DNA from: Pseudoalteromonas sp. S2755
GTDB lineage: Bacteria > Pseudomonadota > Gammaproteobacteria > Enterobacterales > Alteromonadaceae
Assembly: GCF_005886535.1 (NCBI RefSeq)
Contig: NZ_PNDS01000050.1
Span: 1 to 51,009 of the forward strand
Reading direction: 5' to 3'
DNA length: 51,009 nt
In this document: piece by piece, positions 8,646 through 18,015 of the stretch
Position numbering within the stretch: position 1 is the stretch's first letter
How the letters are laid out: the number at the start of each line of letters is the position of its first letter
Notes under the pieces: model-generated
What the model saw: the letters and a program-made list of their open reading frames with translations, nothing else
What the model was told of the DNA's origin: nothing
Databases searched by the model: none
Translations under genes and position numbers: made by a program

Positions 8646-9362
8646 ATGAACTCAGTTATTCAACTTAATAATATCGAAAAGCGGTTTCAGACGGACGAAA
8701 TTGCAACTCAAGCGTTAGACGGCATTAATCTTGTCGTAGAGCCCGGCGAGTTTGTGGCTATCACGGGACCTTCAGGGTGCGGCAAGTCAACGTTACTGTC
8801 AATTTTGGGCTTGATTGATGAGCCAAGCAACGGCGAGTACTTTATTAGTGGTAATCAAGCGTTTAATTTAAGCTCGGACGAGCGTGCTCATATTCGTGCT
8901 AATCATATTGGTTTTATTTTTCAGGCCTTTAATCTTATCAGTGATTTAAACGTGCTTGAAAATGTCATGTTACCACTGACTTATATTGGCGGTATTAGCC
9001 AAAAAGAAATGGAGCAAAAAGCCAAAGACGCGCTGGCAATGGTGGGATTAGAAAACCGCATCAATCATTTTCCTTCTCAGCTTTCAGGCGGTCAACAGCA
9101 GCGCGCTGCAGTTGCAAGAGCCTTGATAAACTCTCCAGACCTCATCCTCGCCGACGAGCCGACCGGTAACTTGGACTCAAATAATGCCCAGCAAGTGTTA
9201 GGGCTGTTAAGTGAGCTTCATGCTGCTGGCAAAACGATTTGTATGGTAACACATGATATCGAATCTACAACTTACGCTAGCCGTGTTATCTCTATGCTAG
9301 ATGGCACAATTTTAAGAGACAAAAAGCAACTTGAGCGCGCAAGCAAAGTCGTAGGAGCTTAG
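8646..9362 (+). CDS. ABC transporter ATP-binding protein (MacB/LolD type)
   Basis: A 238-residue nucleotide-binding subunit. Walker A is GPSGCGKST, the Q-loop is in FIFQAFNLISDLN, the signature is LSGGQQQRAAVARAL, Walker B is LILADEPTGNLD and the switch His is in MVTHD. The DEPTGNLDS form and the short length are typical of the LolD/MacB class, which powers mechanotransmission-type exporters rather than classical substrate channels. It lies 12 bp after the adaptor and 1 bp before the permease. The export substrate is unknown. Confidence 0.93.
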   Translation: MNSVIQLNNIEKRFQTDEIATQALDGINLVVEPGEFVAITGPSGCGKSTLLSILGLIDEPSNGEYFISGNQAFNLSSDERAHIRANHIGFIFQAFNLISDLNVLENVMLPLTYIGGISQKEMEQKAKDALAMVGLENRINHFPSQLSGGQQQRAAVARALINSPDLILADEPTGNLDSNNAQQVLGLLSELHAAGKTICMVTHDIESTTYASRVISMLDGTILRDKKQLERASKVVGA

Positions 9363-9363
9363 T

Positions 9364-11760
9364 ATGGGATTACTTCTAGACTTTCGTTACGCACTAAGAA
9401 ACATAGCAAAATCAATGCGGTTTACGTTATTGATGATGTTTATCATGGTTGGCAGTTTGACCATATCTTTGATTGGTTTTAACTATATTTATACGGTGGC
9501 ATTTTCACATAGCCAAGTAGGTAGTGGCAGCCCAGAAATCAGGATCTTTAAGGTTCGTAACCCTATCAGCATGCAAAATCGCTTTGAATACAGCATGCTG
9601 CCACAACTACGAGAACTTGATGAAGTTAAACAACTTGAGGAGTGGCTTTATATTGCGCCAGCGAGTGTTTGGGTAAGTGACGCTGAACGAGGCAATCATT
9701 ATCGAGGCTCCTATGTTGATGAACGCTTTTTTCAGTTTCTTGACATTAAACCTGCACTTGGGCGATTTTATACTGCTGAGGACTTTGTGGGGGCGGCCCA
9801 AAATGTGGTCGTGATTTCAGACTATCTCTGGTTGCATCTGTTTCAAGGTAGCAAAGACGTCATAGGGCGTACAATGGTTGTTGACCAAAAGCCTTACGAG
9901 ATAATCGGTGTGATGCCCAAACACAATAACTTCCCGATATTTTCTAAACTTTGGCTGCCACTTAAAGGCAATAACACAGCACCTACTGATGCCATCGATA
10001 TTATTTATAAGATGCCAAATGAGATAGTAGAAGCAAGGCTTGAGCAGCGTTTAAGTTTATTCTTCACTGATTATGCAAAGCAACGTGTTAGCCAGTCAGC
10101 GCTTGAGGTAGATAAAGTCGCCCGTGTTGAATCTATGACCTTGGTGGAATATAACACCGACGGTGAAGCGGTATTTATATTTACCCTGTTTATGGCTGGT
10201 ATCGTACTTATTTTGCTTATTTCCTCAATCAATATCGGTAACTTACTTTTTGCCAAAATCATCGAGAGACAAAAAGAGTCGGCTATTCGCGCCGCGATTG
10301 GTGCGAAAAAATTAAGGGTGGTTCAGCAGCATGCTTGTGAGGGCTTGGTCTACTGCGTTAGCAGTTGGGTGGTGGCGCTATTGTTAACGGATCTTGGTTT
10401 GCGAGCGCTGAACTTTTTTATGAATATGATGTTTGGTGGCAAAATGCCATATTGGTGGCATTGGCAGCTAAATACAGTCACCATCTTGGTGTCATTATTA
10501 TTGATAAGCTTGGTATTTGCTATTGCAGTGCTATTACCTGCGGTGAAAACAGCTAACTTTAATATCAATGATGTACTGCGAGATGGCACACGTGGTGCAA
10601 CCGGAAAGCAAGTGGGGTTGATGTCAAAACGCCTACTGTCTTTGCAGGTGACCTTAGTGAGCTTTATGCTGATGGCGTCGAGCACCATAGGCTATGTGAT
10701 GTATTCTATGGCGGGAAATATTGACGGCGAGACCCTCAAAGGGGTGTACTCAACTGAGCTGCAATTTCAAACTGAAAGCGAGTTTTCGAGCGATAAAACG
10801 GTCGAAATGGCAAGCGCATTGGTCGTGGGAATGACACTGGATCCTGCCTTTAAAGAAGGGCGCGTGTATCAACGTGAGATGGAGCTTGATGTGCTAACAA
10901 GCGAGGGCGAAGTTTATACCGATAAAATCATAAATATTGAAGCGGTATCTCATCTTTTTAAGCGCGAACTGCAAAGCGGTAGGAACTTCACTGAACAAGA
11001 CAACGCAGAGGCGGCGCCCGTAGTGATCATTAGCCAGTCTCTCGCACTCGCGCTGTTTGGCAGTGAGGATGTATTGGGGCGCTCACTGATGTTACGTGAT
11101 GCAAAATGGCCAAGCGCTAAAATAGTGGGTATTGCAGTGGATGAGATGAGCGTTGTTGCCAGCGATCGTCGTCATGAAGTCTATTTTAGTTTTCGTCAAT
11201 ATGCGCCAAAAGAAAACACAATGGCGGTTAAATTTATTACTGATCTGCCGCCAAGCCAAAGTTACGAAGCCTTCTATCGCGTGCTGGGTAGACTTTCAAG
11301 CAAGCTCGAAACCAGCTATGTGTTTGATCACTACGACAACCATCGCTCTATGATGGGAGCGTTCACCAGTATCATATATGTGTTTTTGATTGTGGGTGGA
11401 TTTGCTTTGACACTTTCTTTAATTGGTATTTATGCCATGGGCCTGAGTAATATTAACAAATCTAGCTATGAAATAGGCATTCGCCGTGCGCTTGGCTCCA
11501 AAGATCGTCAGATCATGTTGTTATTTATCAAAAAAAATCTAACCCATACCGTTACAGGACTGACTATTTCTGCATTAATTTTCTATATCTTGTGTTATCT
11601 TGCTGTAGACTTTTTCCGCGGTATTGTGCCGTTTAGTGTTATGTTTGGTGCAGGTAGTATCACTTTACTACTGGTATTTGCTGCGGTATGCCTTGCGCTT
11701 TATATCCCGGTGATACGCAGCATAAAAGTCCAACCTGCGGTTAGCTTAAGAATGGAATAA
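9364..11760 (+). CDS. MacB/FtsX-type ABC permease with duplicated halves
   Basis: A 798-residue inner-membrane protein with two repeats. Each has one transmembrane helix, a large periplasmic MacB-PCD-like domain and three more helices of FtsX type, eight in total. The first half starts RYALRNIAKSMRFTLLMMF and its FtsX core includes RQKESAIRAAIGAKKLRVVQQ. The second half mirrors it with YEIGIRRALGSKDRQIMLLFI. This doubled layout means one chain may supply the whole permease, unlike MacB, which dimerises. With the adaptor and ATPase it should form a tripartite exporter of unknown substrate (macrolide, peptide or lipid are family possibilities). Confidence 0.9.
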   Translation: MGLLLDFRYALRNIAKSMRFTLLMMFIMVGSLTISLIGFNYIYTVAFSHSQVGSGSPEIRIFKVRNPISMQNRFEYSMLPQLRELDEVKQLEEWLYIAPASVWVSDAERGNHYRGSYVDERFFQFLDIKPALGRFYTAEDFVGAAQNVVVISDYLWLHLFQGSKDVIGRTMVVDQKPYEIIGVMPKHNNFPIFSKLWLPLKGNNTAPTDAIDIIYKMPNEIVEARLEQRLSLFFTDYAKQRVSQSALEVDKVARVESMTLVEYNTDGEAVFIFTLFMAGIVLILLISSINIGNLLFAKIIERQKESAIRAAIGAKKLRVVQQHACEGLVYCVSSWVVALLLTDLGLRALNFFMNMMFGGKMPYWWHWQLNTVTILVSLLLISLVFAIAVLLPAVKTANFNINDVLRDGTRGATGKQVGLMSKRLLSLQVTLVSFMLMASSTIGYVMYSMAGNIDGETLKGVYSTELQFQTESEFSSDKTVEMASALVVGMTLDPAFKEGRVYQREMELDVLTSEGEVYTDKIINIEAVSHLFKRELQSGRNFTEQDNAEAAPVVIISQSLALALFGSEDVLGRSLMLRDAKWPSAKIVGIAVDEMSVVASDRRHEVYFSFRQYAPKENTMAVKFITDLPPSQSYEAFYRVLGRLSSKLETSYVFDHYDNHRSMMGAFTSIIYVFLIVGGFALTLSLIGIYAMGLSNINKSSYEIGIRRALGSKDRQIMLLFIKKNLTHTVTGLTISALIFYILCYLAVDFFRGIVPFSVMFGAGSITLLLVFAAVCLALYIPVIRSIKVQPAVSLRME

Positions 11761-11764
11761 TAAT

Positions 11765-13147
11765 TTGAAAAAGGTGCTAATAGTAGACGACTCGCTTGAT
11801 ATTCAAGCGAGTCTGAAGTTTTTACTTGAAGATGAAGGCTACGCTTGTCACGGTGTGGTGACACCAGAAGCTGCTTTTGATTATGTCAGCACACAGGAAG
11901 TGGACTTGGTGCTATTGGATATGAACTTTACCCAAGACACTACCAGTGGCAAAGAAGGGCTGGCGGCGATTGCTAAGCTCATTCAAATCGATCCGCTTTT
12001 ACCCATTGTGGTGATGACTGGTTGGGCGACATTAGATCTTGCCGTTACTGCCCTAAAGCAAGGAGCGGCCGATTTCATTGAAAAGCCATGGGATGATGAG
12101 CGTCTTGCTCATAGCATCAAAGTACAAATCGAAAAGCGAGCTGACAGACAACATTTAGCGCGGCTATCTGCTGAAAACGAACGCCTTAAAAAGCCCCAAC
12201 AAACGGTAGATTTTGTTACGCAAAGTGAGAAGAAGCAGCGTGTGCTGACACAGCTCACCCAGTTGGCACAAAGCGATATGAACATCTTGCTGACCGGTGA
12301 AAATGGCACAGGAAAGAGCTATTACGCGCAGTATGTACACGATCATTCAAGTCGTGCTGGTGGCAGTTTTATCTCGATTAATATGGGAGCGGTGAGCGAA
12401 GATCTATTTAACTCTGAGTTATTTGGCCATAAAAAGGGGGCATTTACTGATGCGAAAGCAGATCGAGTGGGTGCATTTACACTCGCCAGTAATGGCTCGT
12501 TGTTTTTAGATGAAATTGCCAATTTATCTTTGCAGTCTCAAGCAAAATTGCTTCAAGTGCTAGAAGAGAGAAAGTACGCGGCGGTTGGCAGTCACAAAGT
12601 CTTGGACAATACTGCGAGGATTATTTCTGCTACTAACTGCCAACTAAGTGAAGCGATTGCCAATAGCCAGTTTCGCCAAGACTTATATTATCGATTAAAT
12701 ACGGTAGAAGTAGAAATACCGCCATTAAGAGCGTGTCCAGAGGATATCTTGCCATTAGCAGAGCGCTTTTTAATGCGCTTTAGTCATGATTATAAAAAAC
12801 CACCACCGAGCATTATGCCTTGTGCTGCTAAAGCACTGAGTGATTATAATTTTCCTGGTAATGTAAGAGAGCTTAAACATATGATGGAACGCGCGGTGTT
12901 TACTTGTTCAAATGCTCAGGTATTTGCCAGTGATTTGGCGCTCCATCCTACATTGCACTCTGCGTTGCAACCGACGAATACTGTTACTGCGAGCGCATCA
13001 GAAAATCATGATTTAACGCTGGATGAAATCATTGAGCAAGCACTCTTTAAAAGACTGGAATTTCACGGTGGTAACGTATCAAAAGCGGCGAAGAGTTTGG
13101 GACTATCTCGCAGTGCGTGGTATCGCAAAATGGATAAATATGAGTAG
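11765..13147 (+). CDS. Sigma-54-dependent response regulator (NtrC family) with GAFTDA loop
   Basis: A 460-residue activator that starts at TTG 11765, four bases after the permease stop. The receiver domain has Asp9/Asp10, the phosphoacceptor Asp52 (LLDMNF) and Lys107. The AAA+ domain has Walker A GENGTGKS at 178-185 and Walker B LFLDE near 246-250. The loop that contacts sigma-54 reads GAFTDA (225-230) instead of the common GAFTGA. A Fis-type helix-turn-helix (NVSKAAKSLGLSRSAWYRKM) ends the protein. Phosphorylation by the downstream kinase should let it bind the dyads at 7220-7271 and activate the promoter at 7332, so the operon would be self-regulated. Confidence 0.93.
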   Translation: MKKVLIVDDSLDIQASLKFLLEDEGYACHGVVTPEAAFDYVSTQEVDLVLLDMNFTQDTTSGKEGLAAIAKLIQIDPLLPIVVMTGWATLDLAVTALKQGAADFIEKPWDDERLAHSIKVQIEKRADRQHLARLSAENERLKKPQQTVDFVTQSEKKQRVLTQLTQLAQSDMNILLTGENGTGKSYYAQYVHDHSSRAGGSFISINMGAVSEDLFNSELFGHKKGAFTDAKADRVGAFTLASNGSLFLDEIANLSLQSQAKLLQVLEERKYAAVGSHKVLDNTARIISATNCQLSEAIANSQFRQDLYYRLNTVEVEIPPLRACPEDILPLAERFLMRFSHDYKKPPPSIMPCAAKALSDYNFPGNVRELKHMMERAVFTCSNAQVFASDLALHPTLHSALQPTNTVTASASENHDLTLDEIIEQALFKRLEFHGGNVSKAAKSLGLSRSAWYRKMDKYE

Positions 13148-13160
13148 GAGATAAGCAAAC

Positions 13161-14417
13161 TTGTTTTATCGATTTGGACACTGGCTGCTAAGTGCATTAC
13201 TACTTGTAATTACTAATGTTTTACTCCTTGTGCACGACTACCCAGCAACACTTATTATGTTGATAGACTTAATATTTGCACTATGTTTTGTTTTGCTCGC
13301 TTATAAATATGGTTCGACTAAACAAAACACCATTAATCTCATTGATACCTTGTTAATATCACTTCGCCAAGGCGATTATGCGGTACGAGCGGTACACGGA
13401 AAAGACGTACAATTACGTTCAACGGTGGAGCACTTAAATGCGCTTGCGCAAACCATGCAAGCCGATCAGCGTGCGCTGGCCGAGCAAAGCGATCTGCTAA
13501 AGCAAATCATTGAAAAGCTTGATTGTGCACTTATCGTGTTTGACAGCCAAAGCGTTGCATTTGCTAACAGCTACGCTGAACGCACCTTTTTTGACTGTTA
13601 CAAAGACGATGCTTGGCGCTGGTTTCAGTCCTTACAAGCTCAGCAAAAACAAGGAAAGGTTTCGGTGATGCTTGATGGCACTGAGCATGCGTTTTTGCTT
13701 GAACACGACAGCTGCTACATTGCCAATAAACCTCACACTTTGCTGGTTTTAAAACAGCTCGATAGTATTTTATATCAACAAGAAAAAGACGCCTTACAGC
13801 GTTTTGTTCGTATTTTAAGTCACGAGATCAATAACACTTTAGCGCCGATCGGCACGGTAGCGCGCAGCCTTACCAAGCGCCTAAACGGTGAATTAGATAT
13901 AGAAAGGTTTAACAGTGGACTGTCACTCATCAACGAGCGCGCCAATTACCTTAAATCTTTTATGGGCAACTATGCCTCCCTTGCCAAACTGCCTCCTGCG
14001 CACAAGCAAATTGTCGCGCTCAATGAGTTTTGCGCTCAGCTACAAAGTATCTACCCGCAACTAAAGGTAGAAAGCACAGCCGACCTGCTCGGTTTTTTTG
14101 ATACGAGCCAAATCAAACAGGTGCTTTGCCACCTCATTAATAATGCTCAAGAAGCGTGCACACCTTCGCCAGAAGTTACACTCAACATCACCCCAGATGC
14201 TGACAAATTAGTGTTTTCGGTCACAGACACTGGCCCCGGTTTCTCTAACCTAAACGAAGCCGCTGAAGCATTTTACACCACCAAAGCTGATGGCAACGGC
14301 ATAGGCCTAATGCTCTCTCGTATCATTATTGAAAACCACGGTGGACAACTCAAACTAGGCAATAACCCAGACAGTGGCGCAAAAGTCAGTTTTAGCTTAG
14401 AGCGGGGTGGGAGTTGA
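13161..14417 (+). CDS. Membrane sensor histidine kinase (NtrY-like)
   Basis: A 418-residue kinase starting at TTG 13161. Two transmembrane helices (about 8-24 and 29-46) enclose only a very short loop, so it probably senses within the membrane or cytoplasm. A HAMP-like and a PAS-like segment (LDCALIVFDSQSVAFANSYA) follow. The H-box is LSHEINNTLAPIG with His221, the N-box HLINNAQEAC, the G1 box DTGPGF and the G2 box GNGIGLML. The HEINN..API form is typical of kinases paired with NtrC-type regulators, matching the upstream gene. It is the last gene of the efflux operon. Confidence 0.92.
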   Translation: MFYRFGHWLLSALLLVITNVLLLVHDYPATLIMLIDLIFALCFVLLAYKYGSTKQNTINLIDTLLISLRQGDYAVRAVHGKDVQLRSTVEHLNALAQTMQADQRALAEQSDLLKQIIEKLDCALIVFDSQSVAFANSYAERTFFDCYKDDAWRWFQSLQAQQKQGKVSVMLDGTEHAFLLEHDSCYIANKPHTLLVLKQLDSILYQQEKDALQRFVRILSHEINNTLAPIGTVARSLTKRLNGELDIERFNSGLSLINERANYLKSFMGNYASLAKLPPAHKQIVALNEFCAQLQSIYPQLKVESTADLLGFFDTSQIKQVLCHLINNAQEACTPSPEVTLNITPDADKLVFSVTDTGPGFSNLNEAAEAFYTTKADGNGIGLMLSRIIIENHGGQLKLGNNPDSGAKVSFSLERGGS

Positions 14418-14594
14418 GTGCTGAAAGCAGCAAAAATAACAAAGAGAACCCGAGCAAAAGCAACGAAAAGTAACGAAGACACCCAGCGTAATGCATTCAA
14501 AGCCATCAATGAAAGAGCCCAAGTATGAAGTGGGTTATAGGGCGAGAAATTTGAAAGATTTGAATTAAAAAAACAACATTAATAAGGATTGTTT

Positions 14595-16109
14595 ATGATA
14601 TCACGATGCATTTTATTGGCACTTGCACTGGTTAGTACAATTGTGTTTGCAACTCCACATAATGGCTCGCTTGACCCAACTAAGGGAACTTGGCAAAACA
14701 AAGATGAAGATGGTGATGGTGTGTTAGATGAGCAAGATGAGTTTCCATTTGACGGTCAACGTGTTCGTTATCCCGAAATTGTCGAGGTTGAACCTAATGA
14801 TAACCCGAGCAATGCGGTAAAAGTTGCGCATCAACTTCCGTTTAAAGTAAAGGGGGTGATTTCAAATGCGGGTGATAATGGTGATTTGTACCAGTTTAGT
14901 GCAAAAAAGGGCGACTATATCTCAGCTCGCATTATCTATAGCTCAGATAATTTTAAGCCCAAAGTGTATTTTTCTGAGCAAGGTGGTTTGGTGATCAACT
15001 CATCGCAGAACCATACCCATAGCGCACTCAGAATGGCGCATATCCTGACTAAAATACCCCATGATGGAAAATTCAATTTGAGCGTCATTGATGATTTGTC
15101 GGGTGGCGCGCTGGACTATTCCTATGAAATTTACGTATTTAAAGATAATGACACCGATGGTATTGATGATCATGCCGAATATGCAATTGGTGTTGAACCA
15201 TCTCGTATTGATACCGATAGGGACTCTGTTCATGACTTCTATGAGTATTATGTAAAGCAAGGTACTACACTCGATGAGGACAACAACGGGGTAATTAATC
15301 TATTGGACTTAGATAGTGATGGCGACGGCATTAGTGATAAGCACGAAGGTTCAGGAAATGCAGATCAAGATGATAAATTAAACTTTTTGGATCTTGATTC
15401 TGATAATGACGGTATAGCGGATACCGACGAAAAACTCAATACGAAAGGATGGCCTGAAGACTCTGATAAAGACGGGGTTGAGGATTTTATCGATCTAGAT
15501 AATGATGGCGACAAAGTTTTAGATATTTATGACGCCGAGCCGTATGAGCGAGTGCGAGGCTTTAGATTAAGCGATTCACCAAGTGTACAAATATCCTCTC
15601 AAGCCGGCTATTACAATGGCTACTCATTGCCTCGAATTTATCGTATCGGCGATAGTGTTGTGTTTTCTGGAGATGACTTTGCAGGGCTGGAGAACCCAAA
15701 AGTGGTTATCTATAACGGTGAAGAAATTTATAATATCGCGCCAACATCGCATACTAATTCAGCGCTAATCTTTGAACTCAATCTACCATTTCGTAAATAT
15801 AAGGCATTTATTTACACTCGAAATAAGCGCTCTAATGAAGTGCGATTAAGCCCATACAAAGCGGGTTCACCGTTAATATTTGGATATGCCTCAATCAAAG
15901 TTCAAGAAGGCGAGCAATATGAGATTAAGGGAGTGGGGTTTGATGATAAAACCCGTATCGTAATGGGAAATAAAACACTTGTTCCTTCAACTCATACACC
16001 ATCTAGTCTTACATTTACGATACCAACCGATATAACAAAAGGCATATTACAATTAACGAATAATGTTGGAACGAGCAATAAGGTTCGATATCGGGTGCAA
16101 GCACGCTAA
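14595..16109 (+). CDS. Secreted calcium-binding-type repeat protein with IPT/TIG-like C-terminus
   Basis: A protein of about 504 residues with a signal peptide (MISRCILLALALVSTIVFAT). ATG 14595 follows TAAGGATTGTTT. It opens with an acidic EF-like motif (DEDGDGVLDEQDEFP). A beta-rich domain of the bacterial pre-peptidase C-terminal type (EVEPNDNPSNAVKV to about residue 190) comes next. After it are several thrombospondin type 3-like Asp-rich repeats (LDSDGDGISDKHEG, LDSDNDGIADTDE, LDNDGDKVLD) at about 190-315. The C-terminal 180 residues look like two IPT/TIG or Ig-like folds (VVFSGDDFAG, YEIKGVGFDD). It should be cell-surface or extracellular. Its role is unknown. Confidence 0.82.
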   Translation: MISRCILLALALVSTIVFATPHNGSLDPTKGTWQNKDEDGDGVLDEQDEFPFDGQRVRYPEIVEVEPNDNPSNAVKVAHQLPFKVKGVISNAGDNGDLYQFSAKKGDYISARIIYSSDNFKPKVYFSEQGGLVINSSQNHTHSALRMAHILTKIPHDGKFNLSVIDDLSGGALDYSYEIYVFKDNDTDGIDDHAEYAIGVEPSRIDTDRDSVHDFYEYYVKQGTTLDEDNNGVINLLDLDSDGDGISDKHEGSGNADQDDKLNFLDLDSDNDGIADTDEKLNTKGWPEDSDKDGVEDFIDLDNDGDKVLDIYDAEPYERVRGFRLSDSPSVQISSQAGYYNGYSLPRIYRIGDSVVFSGDDFAGLENPKVVIYNGEEIYNIAPTSHTNSALIFELNLPFRKYKAFIYTRNKRSNEVRLSPYKAGSPLIFGYASIKVQEGEQYEIKGVGFDDKTRIVMGNKTLVPSTHTPSSLTFTIPTDITKGILQLTNNVGTSNKVRYRVQAR

Positions 16110-16128
16110 AAAATAACAATAGTAGACT

Positions 16129-16150
16129 AAAGAAGATTCAAAGAAGATTC
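16129..16150. repeat. Perfect 11-bp tandem duplication
   Basis: AAAGAAGATTC occurs twice in direct succession (16129-16139 and 16140-16150), immediately before the REP-like element. It may mark a small slippage or an insertion edge. Confidence 0.7.
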
Positions 16151-16214
16151 AGACACCCACCTCAAAGATACAGCTAAAAACGGTTGAAGTTTGTTGTGGG
16201 TGTCAGCCATTATC
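16151..16214. repeat. REP-like intergenic repeat, copy A
   Basis: A 64-bp element nearly identical in layout to the one at 18848-18910: both share GATACAGC, AAAAACGGTT, AAGTTT and the end GTGGGTGTCAGCC. GACACCCAC at its left edge and GTGGGTGTC at its right edge form a 9-bp inverted repeat. The 12-bp core GTGGGTGTCAGC also occurs, on the other strand, in both repeats upstream of the transposase at 50.9 kb. It sits between two convergent genes. Confidence 0.75.
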
Positions 16215-16233
16215 CTCACCAACTACTCATTTT

Positions 16234-16842
16234 TTATTTCACTATCCAAGGCACTATGACATGGTCATAGCCAATGCTTACAGACACGTAGACTAGTAAC
16301 GCAGACATTACTAAGTTAAAAGCTTTAAAATACTTGGGATCGGAAATCTGTTTACCCATCATTGAACCCACTATCGAATAGCTAGTGGGGGCTCCAAATG
16401 CAAGTACAGCAAGGAGCATTGACCATATGACAACGGCGCTGCCGGTAATGCCAAGGCTTGGAAACTGAATGGTAGAAACCGGCAACGTTGCGATTAGCGC
16501 TTTGGGGTTGAGTAGCTGCATGAAAAGTCCGTCTCGAAAGCTCAACGATTTGGCCGCACTTCGCATATCAGAGAGCTCAACGTTAGCATGTGCCACTTTC
16601 CAAGCAATATATAGAATATAAAGGCACCCTGCCAAGCTGATAAAAGGCAGTAGCTGTGGATTAATAAACTTGAGCCCGACAATCCCTAAGATAACGAACA
16701 AGATGAACATTGCCATTCCAACGCCGGCGAAAAAACCGAGATGAACACGCGCCTGTTTGTTTAGACCACTATGTAGACCAAGCAAGTTGATAGGCCCAGG
16801 GGTATACATTACCCCGATAGCATAGGCGAAAATTTCTGACAT
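16234..16842 (-). CDS. LysE/RhtB family amino-acid exporter
   Basis: A 202-residue inner-membrane protein with about six hydrophobic segments. The N-terminal family motif reads VMYTPGPINLLGLHSGLNKQ, corresponding to the usual TPGPN...G..G..G region with Ala/Asn changes. A conserved LNPKA occurs in the middle (MQLLNPKALIATLPVS). LysE/RhtB proteins export amino acids or derivatives by proton exchange. It lies 37 bp downstream of an AraC-type regulator on the same strand and probably forms an operon with it. Confidence 0.9.
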   Translation of the reverse strand: MSEIFAYAIGVMYTPGPINLLGLHSGLNKQARVHLGFFAGVGMAMFILFVILGIVGLKFINPQLLPFISLAGCLYILYIAWKVAHANVELSDMRSAAKSLSFRDGLFMQLLNPKALIATLPVSTIQFPSLGITGSAVVIWSMLLAVLAFGAPTSYSIVGSMMGKQISDPKYFKAFNLVMSALLVYVSVSIGYDHVIVPWIVK

Positions 16843-16879
16843 GATTTGCTACTCCGATATAAGCAGTCGACGAGCTAAT

Positions 16880-17707
16880 CTAGCGGCCCAACTGCAACTG
16901 AAATTGTTTTGGTGTCATGCCAAATACGCGTTTAAAGTTACGATTTAAGTGACTGGCATCAGCAAAGCCGGACTCTACCGCTGCGGTGGTGGCACTGCGG
17001 CCTACAAGTAGCTGTTTGCGAGCATAGTTGATACGACAATTCAAAACATACTGGTGTGGAGTAATGCAAAAGTGTTCCCGAAAAGCTCGAATAAAGTGAT
17101 ATTTAGACATATTGGCAACATCAGCGATGTCATCAACCGAAATATCGTTGGCAAGATTAGCCAATATATAGTCTTTAGCTCTGAGTACTAAAATTTCGGC
17201 CCTTGTGTTACGAAGTGGTAATTCTAAACAGCCATGCAAACGAACCAATGATTGAGCCAACTGAAACAAAGCGGCTTCGTGCTCAATTTTGGAGTAGGAT
17301 CGCCCCAAAAGTTGCTGAGATATGGTAAGAACTTGATAGCGCAACAGTGGGTCATTGAACAAAGTGTCGTGAAGTCTTAGTACTGTTTCTTGTTTATAAC
17401 CAAGAGAGCGAAACAGTGGTTGCAACTCTTTTGGGTGCACGTAAAGCATCACATATTCTAAGCTGTGTTCGCCCCCAGAATGACCGTCATGGATATCTTC
17501 GGGATTGAAAAGCATTACGCAGCCAGGCTGACTTTTATAAAAAGCACTGCGACAGAAAAAGTCTTGTCTGCCTTTTAAAGTGAGACCTATAGAGTACTCT
17601 TCATGAGCATGTTTGGTGTAGGTGAAATCACTCATAGTTGCGCTCAGCATGGACACATCATCCTGCTGAGCACTATGGGTATATATAAAGTGATTATTTT
17701 TACTCAC
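16880..17707 (-). CDS. AraC family transcriptional regulator
   Basis: A regulator of about 275 residues. The N-terminal cupin-like sensor domain (about 1-150) includes KHAHEEYSIGLTLKG and CVMLFNPEDIHDGHSG. The C-terminal AraC DNA-binding domain has two helix-turn-helix units, ISVDDIADVANMSKYHFIRAF and TTAAVESGFADASHLNRNFK, and the signature end RVFGMTPKQFQ. GTG 17707 is preferred because AAGGAGGGAGT lies directly before it; a longer frame to 17803 would add 32 residues without a ribosome binding site. The regulated target is probably the LysE-type exporter that follows. Confidence 0.88.
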   Translation of the reverse strand: MSKNNHFIYTHSAQQDDVSMLSATMSDFTYTKHAHEEYSIGLTLKGRQDFFCRSAFYKSQPGCVMLFNPEDIHDGHSGGEHSLEYVMLYVHPKELQPLFRSLGYKQETVLRLHDTLFNDPLLRYQVLTISQQLLGRSYSKIEHEAALFQLAQSLVRLHGCLELPLRNTRAEILVLRAKDYILANLANDISVDDIADVANMSKYHFIRAFREHFCITPHQYVLNCRINYARKQLLVGRSATTAAVESGFADASHLNRNFKRVFGMTPKQFQLQLGR

Positions 17708-18015
17708 ACTCCCTCCTTCTGTTTGAGCACTTTTGCAAAACCACCAAGTCAATATATTCAAGCTAGCAATAAAAAACTTGAACGAAATTGCTGATGTATC
17801 CACTACAGAGTTTGCCTAATGCTCTTCACAAGGAAACTTAGTTAACCCAAGCTTTAGTCATTAAATCTATCAAATAAATCACAATCGATGCGAAGCCAAA
17901 GAACAGAGATGACTCAACTGCTTACCCATTACGGGAAAATTTTTGATACCATAGCTGCCAATGAAGGTTAGCATGTCGTTAACCGAATATATTGAAAGTC
18001 GGAAATTTACCCCTA

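Noticed and set aside
14418..14531. A 37-codon basic frame (GTG start) directly after the kinase gene
   Set aside because: No ribosome binding site, no recognisable family and biased Lys/Ala composition; most likely chance.
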